This document shows, piece after piece, positions 17,466 through 25,578 of a DNA stretch of 64,000 nt. A model generated the notes under the pieces. The model did no database searches and was not told the DNA's origin. It was given only the letters and a program-made list of their open reading frames with translations. Position 1 is the first letter of the stretch, and every line of letters begins with the position of its first letter. The position numbers and the translations under genes were made by a program. Source of the DNA: Sporocytophaga myxococcoides (GTDB lineage: Bacteria > Bacteroidota > Bacteroidia > Cytophagales > Cytophagaceae); the NCBI RefSeq assembly GCF_000775915.1, contig NZ_BBLT01000007.1:62001-126000 (forward strand), written 5' to 3'.

Positions 17466-19475
17466 CTACTTTTTGAAAATACTTCTTGTATAACAATGGT
17501 TTTCCGTTATCAGATTTATAAAGTAAATTCCAGGGAGAAGATCTCCTCCAATAGTTAGTTCGTTTGATTGAATGTCTTTTGTATGAAAAATTTCTTTTCC
17601 TTCTGAATTTACCAATTGCACACTTAGAAGTTTTTCCGGTCCATTAAATGAAATTGTTAAGTCTGATAAAAATGGATTAGGGAAAATATTTAACTGATTA
17701 TTATTATCAATTTCAAGGATGTAGCTTACAGTGCTTACAGCAACAGATATTGTGTTTGATTTTGAGGTTTGACCTAAGTTATCTTTAGCAATGGCAAAAA
17801 TATCATATTGACCGTCTTTAGATTCTGTCCAGATAAAGGAATAGGGAGCCTGGGAGGTTGTTCCTATGAGTTTAGATCCAGAATAAAACTCAACACTAGC
17901 AATGCTACCATCAGAATCATTTGCAGTTGCTTTAATATTGATTGAAGCAGGAGCATTGAACACACTATTATTGACAGGTTCTGTAATTGAAATGAATGGG
18001 AGAGCATTAACATGTATTTGTAGAGGAGATGAAACTGTAGTTGCGCCTGCATTATCAAATGCCTTTGCCGTGATTATATGGGCTCCGGCAGGCAAATCGG
18101 TTAAAGAAAAACTATAAGGTGCTGTTGCATCTGTTCCCAGAAGGGTAGATCCATCATAGAACTCGACTTTTGTAATCGATCCATCAGGGTCAGAAGCAGT
18201 GGCATTTATGATAAATGATGCGGGGGCATTGATTATCGGGCTATTCGCGGGACCTGAAATAGTGATCACAGGAGGAAGATTATTAAGCTTGTAAAGAAAG
18301 AAATCATCACCACAGGCACTTCCGTTGCCCGACTGCTTGTACCAGAATACTATGGCACTGGTATTAGAACTTCCTGTAGTAAAGATCACTGAATCTTTAG
18401 TGAATGACGTGCTGCTTACACTTTTGGTAATCTGATTTCCTCCATAATTTTTGACTCCAAACATTGCTGTTTCTCCTGATGTATTTACTTTTCCATATCC
18501 TCCGAATACGTATCTGGTGTTGGGCTCGACGGTAACTGTTCGTTCAATACTAACAGGGTTTCCTGATAATTTGACACCATAATTACCGGACCTTTTGCAA
18601 TCTGTAGTTATAGTTGCATTGTTCCATGGTCCCCAGGGAGCAAGGCTTCCGTTTTCAAAGTCAAAATTTGCTGATTCATTTAACTTCCAAACCCGGACCC
18701 AGTCACATTGGTATATGGCTGGCCATTGGGCATTGGCTGGTGGAGTAGGAGCCCAGCCATCTATTGCCAGATTAATTAACATATACATGTTTTTACCTTG
18801 GGCGGCTTCAGGCCTGTTGGTATAAGAATTAAGCAGCTGTCCATTGAAATAAAATTTCAGGTAAGTAGGCCCCCATTCCACTCCATAAGTATGAAAGCCT
18901 TGTGATTTATCTGGTCCGGAATGAGTACTTCCAAATGATTTCTCATTTTGCCAGTCAGGGCCATAGTGATAATAATAATGATGTACTTTGCGGTCTTCCG
19001 GAATTTCCAGAATGTCAATCTCAGGAGGCCAGGCTCCATCAGCATTCAGTGTCCAGAATGCAGGCCAGGTTCCTAGTGTGGACGGGGCTTTGAATCTTCC
19101 TTCAATATAACCATATGTTGTCTCGAATTTTCCCTTTGAATGAATAGCTCCGCTGGTATAATCAAAGCTGAGGTAACCAAAGCTTGGGTATTTATCAGTT
19201 CCAGCAGGGGCGCTTGGATGCCGTTTATTTATTGCTTTTATACTAAGCATTCCGTCTTTGACCGTGACCATTGAATCCGTCATAAATGCTCTGTGATTAT
19301 GAGTATTTCCCCAGGGATAGTTATAGCCCCATTTGGATTGATCCAGCTTAGTGCCATCAAAATTATCTTCAAATACAAGTTTCCAATTGGTTGATGCCCC
19401 AGGTGGTTGAGCATTGGAAAACTGAAAGAATAAAAAATTGATTAAAATCCATATAGAGCAGTTTGTCCTGTTCAT
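17466..19475 (-). CDS. Secreted GH16 endo-beta-glucanase-like enzyme with T9SS sorting domain
   Basis: A 669-residue modular enzyme, counted from the ATG at 19475 that begins the signal peptide (cleavage near NAQ, residue 23). Residues 30-275 form a GH16 catalytic domain: nucleophile E152, D154 and acid/base E157 in EIDILEIPE, preceded by 'GRFKAPSTLGTWPAFWTLN'. Such enzymes cut beta-1,3- or mixed-linkage glucans, or related polysaccharides. Residues about 278-405 look like a carbohydrate-binding jelly roll (FDFENGSLAPWGPWN). Two bacterial Ig-like repeats follow (about 410-500 and 500-590, each with 'SDPDGSITKVEFYDGSTLLGT'-type strands). The last 80 residues (NIFPNPF...LPGIYFINL) are a type A T9SS sorting domain, so the enzyme is likely exported and surface-bound. 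Confidence 0.9.
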   Translation of the reverse strand: MNRTNCSIWILINFLFFQFSNAQPPGASTNWKLVFEDNFDGTKLDQSKWGYNYPWGNTHNHRAFMTDSMVTVKDGMLSIKAINKRHPSAPAGTDKYPSFGYLSFDYTSGAIHSKGKFETTYGYIEGRFKAPSTLGTWPAFWTLNADGAWPPEIDILEIPEDRKVHHYYYHYGPDWQNEKSFGSTHSGPDKSQGFHTYGVEWGPTYLKFYFNGQLLNSYTNRPEAAQGKNMYMLINLAIDGWAPTPPANAQWPAIYQCDWVRVWKLNESANFDFENGSLAPWGPWNNATITTDCKRSGNYGVKLSGNPVSIERTVTVEPNTRYVFGGYGKVNTSGETAMFGVKNYGGNQITKSVSSTSFTKDSVIFTTGSSNTSAIVFWYKQSGNGSACGDDFFLYKLNNLPPVITISGPANSPIINAPASFIINATASDPDGSITKVEFYDGSTLLGTDATAPYSFSLTDLPAGAHIITAKAFDNAGATTVSSPLQIHVNALPFISITEPVNNSVFNAPASINIKATANDSDGSIASVEFYSGSKLIGTTSQAPYSFIWTESKDGQYDIFAIAKDNLGQTSKSNTISVAVSTVSYILEIDNNNQLNIFPNPFLSDLTISFNGPEKLLSVQLVNSEGKEIFHTKDIQSNELTIGGDLLPGIYFINLITENHCYTRSIFKK

Positions 19476-19571
19476 AATAGTCAGATCTGTTAGGTCCTGA
19501 TACATTACAAATTGGAGGGCAAATGGTAAACTGATTATTTAAAAAAAGTGCGATAGGAGCGGTTATAAAAG

Positions 19572-19606
19572 AAAAAAGCCCCCCGTAAGTCGGGAGGCTT
19601 TTTACA
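19572..19606 (-). terminator. Terminator of the GH5 gene
   Basis: GC-rich hairpin with arms AAAAGCC-CCCG and CGGG-AGGCTTTT around a TAAGT loop, 16 bases after the GH5 stop codon; on the minus strand it is followed by TTTTTT. It separates GH5 from GH16, implying separate promoters. Confidence 0.85.
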
Positions 19607-19621
19607 TTTAAAGATTTCAGT

Positions 19622-22306
19622 TTATTCAACTACAACTCTTACATGTTCAGTACCTTTAGCGCCTGTAAGTTCAAGCATGTAAATGCCACGGGCAACATTT
19701 TGCAATGGTAACTCTTCTGTTAAACCAGAAAGTGTTTTTGTTTTAATAACGTTTCCTGTCATATCCATCATAACAGCTTTATTATAAGACATCTCTTCCT
19801 GTCTGATATTGATAAGTCCGTTTGCAGGCATTGGATATACTGTTACTTTACGTTCAGCTTTTGCAGGAATTGATGTAATAACTTCGAAAGCTTCGAAAGT
19901 CATGTTATCAATATTTGCATCTGGTCCGTCAAATACCAATCTTATTACTTGCTTTCCTTGGCTCAGAGCAATAGGCTGAGTAGTTTTCAGAGTGGTGTAA
20001 GTTTGCCATCCTCCTGTTGAAGCAAGAGAGAAATCGGAGTTTGGAATTTTTTGCCCATTCACTTCCAGATGCCATTTTCCTGTAGCACGCTCTGATGCAG
20101 CTCTGAAGCTAACATGATAAGTGCCAGGATACTTTACATCTACCGTGTAGTTTAACCATTCTCCTGTTGATGTATAACCAACGTTCCAATTGTTCGTAGA
20201 ACCTCCGGCAAGTTCGGTGAAAACTTTGTCTCCTGGTCTGTAGCTTGATGCGGGCTGTCCTTCAGTTATATCATAATATCCTACACCTTGTCCACCTTTA
20301 TCGAAATTTTCAGCTTCAATAGTTCCTGGGATAGGATATGGAGTTCCTGAATAAGCATTACCATCACACTCAATCTTGCCGGTATTCCCTCCAACACATA
20401 CGCCGCAAAGGTCAATAAAGGCAGTACCTCCAGCTACACCATTACAATCGCAGCCATCTTCAGGTACTCCACAGCCGCATTTTCCAGGTTTGGTTTTGTT
20501 TGGGTCTTCAGGACAAAGATCCACATCAACATATTCTTCACAACTTACAGCTTTAGTCTCGTCATATCCAAGGCTAAAGTTATCAATAGTCCATGTTCCA
20601 GTAAAAGGAGGTCTTGAATATACTCCGCTTACATTTGGATTTACCCAAATTGTTATTTTAGTTACTTTAGAAAAGTCAAAAGTGGTTCTGTCATAAGTAT
20701 CTTCCTTTGGATCACCATTGGTTCCAGGTGTTGCAGGAGGGGTTCTTTTAACTCCATTGGTGAAGTCTGCCACTATAGTTTTAGTGGTGCCATTCACTGG
20801 AAGAATGAAACGATTATAAGACCCCAATGCTGTAGCATTGATGCTCTTTTCATTGGCATCAACCAGCTCGATATACAATGCAATATCATTAGCTGAATAA
20901 TTTGTTTTCTGGAAACTTACATCAAACTTAAGCACCGCATTGGCACGTAGGTCGATAGGAACATGGGTTGTAGCATTTAATTTTCCGAAATCAAATCCGA
21001 AAGTAGAGTAGTTCGGGTCAGCATTTACAGAGGTGATTACAAGTTTTTCGTTCTGAATTACTGCAGAATAAACTGTACTTCCTTCTGATGGTTTTTTCCA
21101 ATATGTAAAATATGGTACTGTATCTTTTGAGAAGTCAGTTCTTACATATGCTTGTTTGGTGTTATATCCCTGACAATAGTTGGTGTTGAAAGTATTGGTA
21201 ACAGGGCAGCCATAAATGTTAAGATTAGAGCCTGTAGCATTAGGACAAACAGGTGGTTTTGGCGTAACTGGTATAGTTACAGAACCACAAGCTGTATAAT
21301 TTTTGGTTTTTCTTAGTTCATCATAGATAAGTTTTCCTGAATTTCCTGAATTGTCTGTTCTGAAATCGATCCATGATTCTCTGATACAAGAACCTTCTTT
21401 TAACAGAGAAGACGATTCGTTTTTGTCGGAAAACTGCCAGTTAGCCCAGCTTATTTTATTCTGCTCTAACAAGGATAACCAGTCTCTGGAATTGCCAGAA
21501 TCTATATTACCAGCGCCACTTGCTTCAGTTGTTCCCCACTCTGAAACAAATACAGGAAACTTAGCTGAAACTGCATCTCTCAAATAGTTTTTATACTGAT
21601 TATGAGCACCACTTCCGGCATAAAAGTGAAGCGTATACATTACGTTCTTTGCATTATTTCCGGATAAGGGATTACTTCTGGCCTGATCGATTCTGCTGCT
21701 CCATTCAGGAGTTCCGACAAGGATCACCGCATTTGGGTCATTGTTTCTTATTGCAGGAATAATATCCTCAGCATAAGTTTTAATCTGATTCCATTGTGTT
21801 CCGCCATTTGGTTCATTACAGATCTCATAAATGACATGTTTTTTGTCTTTATATTTGCTGGACATCAATGTAAAAAAGGCCTTTGCTTCATTTTGATATT
21901 TTGAAGGATTTCCATCCTTTAGAATATGCCAGTCAATAATTACATAAATTCCGTATTTTTCAGTAAGACTTACCATTTTGTCGATCCACTGATAATAAAA
22001 TTCTTTATTGGTTGACTGGGCAAAACCTTTTGTAGCTCCATCGCTATTTTCAGTATAAAGAGCAAGTCTTAGAAGGTCTGCCTTCCAATCCTGAGCAATT
22101 GCTTTAACTGAAGATTCAGTATAACATTCCTGATGAAACATCACTCCATGGGTGCTTAATCCACGAAGTTGTACAGCTGTTCCACATTCATTGACCAGTT
22201 TACCGTCAGTTACACTTAACCTTCCGTTCATGGAAAGCGGTGTCTGAGCCCATGAAAGCACTGCCATTAACAGCAGGAAGTGCATTACGAGTAGAGTTTT
22301 TTTCAT
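19622..22306 (-). CDS. Secreted modular GH5 cellulase with CBM6 and T9SS sorting domain
   Basis: An 894-residue extracellular enzyme with a signal peptide (to AWAQ, residue 21). Residues 25-335 are a GH5 endoglucanase domain: acid/base E165 in CNEPNGG, nucleophile E256 in VSEWGT, plus 'IDWHI' and 'LHFYAG'. Residues about 380-580 look like a CBM11/CIA30-type beta-sandwich. A cysteine-rich linker at about 595-642 (CPEDPNKTKPGKCGCG, DCNG, CGVCVGGNTG) precedes a CBM6-like domain at about 655-805 (IEAENFDKGG, GEWLNYTVDV, NIDNMTFE). The last 80 residues (VTVYPMPANG...GIYMLELTG) are a T9SS type A sorting domain. It probably cuts beta-1,4-glucans at the cell surface. Together with the neighbouring GH16 gene it suggests a polysaccharide-degradation locus. 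Confidence 0.9.
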   Translation of the reverse strand: MKKTLLVMHFLLLMAVLSWAQTPLSMNGRLSVTDGKLVNECGTAVQLRGLSTHGVMFHQECYTESSVKAIAQDWKADLLRLALYTENSDGATKGFAQSTNKEFYYQWIDKMVSLTEKYGIYVIIDWHILKDGNPSKYQNEAKAFFTLMSSKYKDKKHVIYEICNEPNGGTQWNQIKTYAEDIIPAIRNNDPNAVILVGTPEWSSRIDQARSNPLSGNNAKNVMYTLHFYAGSGAHNQYKNYLRDAVSAKFPVFVSEWGTTEASGAGNIDSGNSRDWLSLLEQNKISWANWQFSDKNESSSLLKEGSCIRESWIDFRTDNSGNSGKLIYDELRKTKNYTACGSVTIPVTPKPPVCPNATGSNLNIYGCPVTNTFNTNYCQGYNTKQAYVRTDFSKDTVPYFTYWKKPSEGSTVYSAVIQNEKLVITSVNADPNYSTFGFDFGKLNATTHVPIDLRANAVLKFDVSFQKTNYSANDIALYIELVDANEKSINATALGSYNRFILPVNGTTKTIVADFTNGVKRTPPATPGTNGDPKEDTYDRTTFDFSKVTKITIWVNPNVSGVYSRPPFTGTWTIDNFSLGYDETKAVSCEEYVDVDLCPEDPNKTKPGKCGCGVPEDGCDCNGVAGGTAFIDLCGVCVGGNTGKIECDGNAYSGTPYPIPGTIEAENFDKGGQGVGYYDITEGQPASSYRPGDKVFTELAGGSTNNWNVGYTSTGEWLNYTVDVKYPGTYHVSFRAASERATGKWHLEVNGQKIPNSDFSLASTGGWQTYTTLKTTQPIALSQGKQVIRLVFDGPDANIDNMTFEAFEVITSIPAKAERKVTVYPMPANGLINIRQEEMSYNKAVMMDMTGNVIKTKTLSGLTEELPLQNVARGIYMLELTGAKGTEHVRVVVE

Positions 22307-22533
22307 TTTTTCTGTGTTTGATTTGAGTATGTGAAGCCTAAAGATAATAAAAATATCAAAAATCCTAAATAAACATGGCTAAATGCAATTGCTCTTTGTG
22401 GTTATATTTTTTAGATTGAAATACTCTAAATTCATTCCTGGCTTGCGTTTTAGATTTATTTGATACTATTTAGATATTGTTATTTAAAAGAAAAATTTTA
22501 GAATAAATGCTTCGGGATTGAATAGTCTTTTTA
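22307..22533. other. Upstream region of the GH5 gene
   Basis: About 230 bp, AT-rich, carrying the GH5 promoter on the minus strand. No clear consensus promoter, operator or riboswitch recognised. With the adjoining terminator and IS edge it makes a gene-free stretch of 304 bp. Confidence 0.4.
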
Positions 22534-22574
22534 AAAGCACAAGCCTTTGACTTATTATAAAAGGCTTGTGCTTT
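22534..22574. terminator. Perfect 15-bp hairpin: original terminator of the operon now beyond the IS
   Basis: AAAGCACAAGCCTTT (22534-22548) pairs perfectly with AAAGGCTTGTGCTTT (22560-22574). It lies just outside the insertion sequence. Removing the IS would place it about 35 bp after the stop codon of the gene at 24088, which otherwise has no terminator, so it probably served that operon. Confidence 0.75.
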
Positions 22575-22610
22575 GATAGAAAGTATTTGAAAGAATTCTC
22601 TTTTAATTAA

Positions 22611-22626
22611 CTCTACTTTGTCACAA
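22611..22626. repeat. Left terminal inverted repeat of the IS
   Basis: CTCTACTTTGTCACAA, identical to the complement of the right end at 24068-24083. Outer identity extends seven more bases because of the TTAA duplication and three chance matches. Confidence 0.9.
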
Positions 22627-24003
22627 CTAAGTTATTAGTTTTCTGCGATTTTCATTCAATGGTTTTGATACTTTGTTTAAGAGATCTTGCAGTGATAAAA
22701 CCTTTTGAGGTAATAGTTTAATAATAATTTTGCAAAGTATGGGAGTAGTAGGTTGCATTCCTTCATTTCTATAGAGTTGTTTTTCTATTTGGACAAGTAA
22801 TAAAGCCAAGGATGTCATAGCCATGTGTCTATGCCACCCTTTATAACCTCTTATTTGATATTCATTCATCCCCAATTGCTGTTTGGCTTCCTGAAAAGAT
22901 CTTTCTATAAAATATCTTTGAGCCTGCATGAAGGCAAGCCTTTCCAATGATTCATTTATTGCATTAGTTATAGTATACCTGATGGTTCCGTTCTCATCTT
23001 TACGGATTAATAATATAACATTCATTACAGATCCATCAGCTTTCTTTACAATATTTGCGGGGCAGGAGAAAAACTTAGCTTTTACATTTTTTCCATTATT
23101 GTTCTTTCTCAATATAATTTCTCTGTAATCGGTTTCCTTGATTTGACTGGCAATTTTATTAACAACTATCGACCGACCTTTAATTATTTTTCTGGTTGAT
23201 TTTCTTCCCCTCTTTCCAATACTGTTAACAGGTTGTAAAACTTTTGGGAGCTTTAAATATACTGCATGGTCATTAGGAATATCGGCCGCAAATGTGATAG
23301 AGAGATCCTGTAAAGAAAAAAGTAAACTAGAGTCTCTTCCGTAAAAACTATCAAAACAAACCCACTTAAATGGAATTTTAAAAACTGTTTTTACTCTGAT
23401 TATAATTTCCAGAGCTATTTCTATTTTAGTCTTATAGGTTTTATCTATAGCAGGTATGTCTGTTTCTTTTATATCGATCCACTTTTGCGGTAAAAAGAGA
23501 ACAGCCAAAATAAGACAGTATAGATTTCTGCAGATGAGACTAGCAAATACTCCAACTTGGCAATTGGCTAGTTTTCCGAGCTGTCCGCAATACTGATGTG
23601 AAACACCTACAGACTTGTTACCTTTTTTAGGAAAACTACTTTCATCAATTGCTAAGCATAAATCATTCTTCCAGCTTGAAGGAAGTATGCTGGTAAATTT
23701 AGAGGCTATTAGCGAAAAAAGTTGATTATAATCCCAGGGACTATTAGAAATAAAATGATTTAAAGATTGTTCGTGGCAGGAAACTTTCTCACTTATACTT
23801 TGACAGTTTCTTTTTTCAGAGAGAAAAAGGCCATTAAAATATTGATCACAAATCTGATCTGAAGAACTATTGTAAAGGGTGAATACTGACTTAAAACATT
23901 CTACAAAGGCCGTTAGCCGGCCTTCAAGGCCTTGCGCAAATGTAGTTTTCTTGTCATATTTGCTATTATCTTTTAAAAAGCGAGGGGTGGTTTTTCTTGT
24001 CAA
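22627..24003 (-). CDS. IS701-family DDE transposase
   Basis: A 458-residue transposase that appears intact. The DDE catalytic residues are readable as D120 (in LAIDESSFPKKG), D218 (in VCFDSFYGRD) and E367 (in RYFIERSFQEAKQQLG). The region 'SSFPKKGNKSVGVSHQYCGQLGKLANCQVGVFASL' is highly characteristic of IS701-type enzymes. The C-terminal part includes 'RGYKGWHRHMAMTSLALLLV', also usual in the family. The only start in position is TTG at 24003 (MTRKTTPRFLKDN), since no ATG occurs before the conserved region. The stop codon region abuts the left inverted repeat. Confidence 0.9.
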   Translation of the reverse strand: MTRKTTPRFLKDNSKYDKKTTFAQGLEGRLTAFVECFKSVFTLYNSSSDQICDQYFNGLFLSEKRNCQSISEKVSCHEQSLNHFISNSPWDYNQLFSLIASKFTSILPSSWKNDLCLAIDESSFPKKGNKSVGVSHQYCGQLGKLANCQVGVFASLICRNLYCLILAVLFLPQKWIDIKETDIPAIDKTYKTKIEIALEIIIRVKTVFKIPFKWVCFDSFYGRDSSLLFSLQDLSITFAADIPNDHAVYLKLPKVLQPVNSIGKRGRKSTRKIIKGRSIVVNKIASQIKETDYREIILRKNNNGKNVKAKFFSCPANIVKKADGSVMNVILLIRKDENGTIRYTITNAINESLERLAFMQAQRYFIERSFQEAKQQLGMNEYQIRGYKGWHRHMAMTSLALLLVQIEKQLYRNEGMQPTTPILCKIIIKLLPQKVLSLQDLLNKVSKPLNENRRKLIT

Positions 24004-24067
24004 TTAAAAACCCTTCGCTTATTTTTTTTACAAAGATATTATAACTTATTGAATATCTATATTTTTA

Positions 24068-24083
24068 TTGTGACAAAGTAGAG
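24068..24083. repeat. Right terminal inverted repeat of the IS
   Basis: TTGTGACAAAGTAGAG, the exact complement of the left end. It is followed by the TTAA duplication at 24084-24087, which abuts the complement of the stop codon (TTA at 24088-24090) of the neighbouring gene. Confidence 0.9.
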
Positions 24084-24087
24084 TTAA

Positions 24088-25578
24088 TTAGACCGCCTTA
24101 ATTTTGAATTTACTGCTTTTGATGCAACCTTTATGTTTCACCTGGACCCAAATAAAGTAGTCTCCTGGTTTTGGAAAGACATAAGGAAATATTATTTCAC
24201 TAGTATATTCTTTTTTTAGTCTCATAAGACTAATAGTCTGTTTGTCAACAATACCACTGGTTTCCAGGCTTGTACTTAGAGAGTCAGACAGATATCCACA
24301 TATTGTTACATTGTCATCTATCTTTTGTGCCAGTGCATATTGCGAAGCCATTGAAATGGTCCCCATTGGATGCAGGTGAATAAAGACAGATGCATCATCT
24401 CTCATCACTACCGCATGTCCAGCCATTCCCAGATAAGGTTGGAGATCAGCAGGCTTACCTTCTTCCTCCGTACATTTAAATGAGATCTTTACTGGTTTTC
24501 CTGAAATAATTTTGTCCTGATTAGTTACTTTTATTTTGAGATTGTCAATTACAGAAATATCTGAGCTGACTGGAACATCTCCAGCAAAATCATCTTTATC
24601 TGTAATCGGTGAATTTATATTTTCCGAAACCAGTAAAGTATCCGTAAGCGTTTCAGCCATCCCGTTTGAATGGACTACTTCAGCAAAAACAAAATATTTT
24701 CCTTGATTCAGAGTTGGTAAAACGCTTGTAAAATGAGATGAATCCTTTTGTGTCGGATGAAGGTGGGCAAACTTATTTCCTTTGGTATCGATGAGAAAAA
24801 GGTGCATTAATTTACCATGATCAGCAACCAAGTCGTTGGTTTTTCTTTCTAGCCATGATGGATTCACGATATCAAGGTGAAGGATATTTTTTTCATTATC
24901 TTTTTCTATATAAGAATTTAACTTCAGTGGTTTGAACATGTTTTTTTTATAATCGCTTTCTACTTTTCCCCACCAGTTATTGGCAAATATGAGTAGGGAT
25001 ACAATCGAAATAAAAGTAAAGCTCATTACAATAATGGAGGTTCTTTTCCCTTTGTGGGAGGACAATGCTCCATGAGGAATTGTTGATTCCCTGATTGCTG
25101 CTCCTATTATTGTGACAAGTGATAAAATTAAGAAGAGGCCCATAAGCTGGAGCCCGAGACTTGTGGTTTTGTTCATGACTCTGGTTGCTGTTGCCACAGC
25201 AGGCACAGGAACAACTGTGGTGCCTATTCCTTTTATTCCTTCTATTGAAATTTTAACGCTGGAAGATCCGAAGGTCATAAGCCAAAGACTACCTTCAAAT
25301 AAATGGTCAGTTCCGTCCACCTTTCTGATAGCATCCTCCTTAGGGGCACCTGATGATCCATATTGATAATAGATTGGTTGTATTTTAATACGGCTTATTT
25401 TTTCACTTCCTGCATCTACCAGTACCTTGGCTATGCCAGGTACTACATCGGGAGGTTGTATGGTTATAAGCACAGGATAAGGACCTGCATTACCCTGATA
25501 TATTATATCCGGACTTCCTAAATGAGCATGCGATTTCAAACATAAAAGGAGCAGTAAGAAAGTTAAATAATGTTTCAT
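24088..25578 (-). CDS. Envelope protein with repeated His-rich (HLHP) motifs, unknown function
   Basis: A 496-residue protein with signal peptide (MKHYLTFLLLLLCLKSHAH), an N-terminal beta domain (about 20-125), two membrane segments (about 145-165 and 180-200), and a large C-terminal extracytoplasmic part. The latter holds two related beta units: one with 'HGKLMHLFLIDTKGNKFAHLHPTQ' and one with 'LGMAGHAVVMRDDASVFIHLHPMG'. The paired H-x-V/L and HLHP signatures occur in uncharacterised secreted proteins often linked to copper or other metal handling; this is from memory, not a search. It overlaps the upstream membrane gene by 4 bp (ATGA), so the two are translationally coupled and likely function together. 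Confidence 0.6.
   Translation of the reverse strand: MKHYLTFLLLLLCLKSHAHLGSPDIIYQGNAGPYPVLITIQPPDVVPGIAKVLVDAGSEKISRIKIQPIYYQYGSSGAPKEDAIRKVDGTDHLFEGSLWLMTFGSSSVKISIEGIKGIGTTVVPVPAVATATRVMNKTTSLGLQLMGLFLILSLVTIIGAAIRESTIPHGALSSHKGKRTSIIVMSFTFISIVSLLIFANNWWGKVESDYKKNMFKPLKLNSYIEKDNEKNILHLDIVNPSWLERKTNDLVADHGKLMHLFLIDTKGNKFAHLHPTQKDSSHFTSVLPTLNQGKYFVFAEVVHSNGMAETLTDTLLVSENINSPITDKDDFAGDVPVSSDISVIDNLKIKVTNQDKIISGKPVKISFKCTEEEGKPADLQPYLGMAGHAVVMRDDASVFIHLHPMGTISMASQYALAQKIDDNVTICGYLSDSLSTSLETSGIVDKQTISLMRLKKEYTSEIIFPYVFPKPGDYFIWVQVKHKGCIKSSKFKIKAV

Larger units (their letters stand above)
22607..24087 (-). mobile_element. Complete IS701-family insertion sequence with TTAA target duplication
   Basis: The element proper spans 22611-24083 (1,473 bp). 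Its ends are exact 16-bp inverted repeats, CTCTACTTTGTCACAA at 22611-22626 and its complement at 24068-24083. Both ends are flanked by TTAA (22607-22610 and 24084-24087), a target duplication fitting the YTAR preference of IS701-family elements. The single intact transposase gene on the minus strand fills most of the length. The intact frame, exact repeats and clean duplication point to a recent insertion. It landed directly behind the stop codon of the gene at 24088, separating it from a hairpin terminator at 22534. Confidence 0.9.

Noticed and set aside
20376-20696. Long antisense open frame of 106 codons opposite the GH5 gene
   Set aside because: The sense gene has unmistakable domains throughout; the antisense frame is rich in P, S and T from reverse reading of the linker and has no start context.
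22604-24090. 23-bp terminal repeats of the IS instead of 16
   Set aside because: The outer seven bases are accounted for by the TTAA duplication plus three chance matches (TAA/TTA), which fits the family target preference better.
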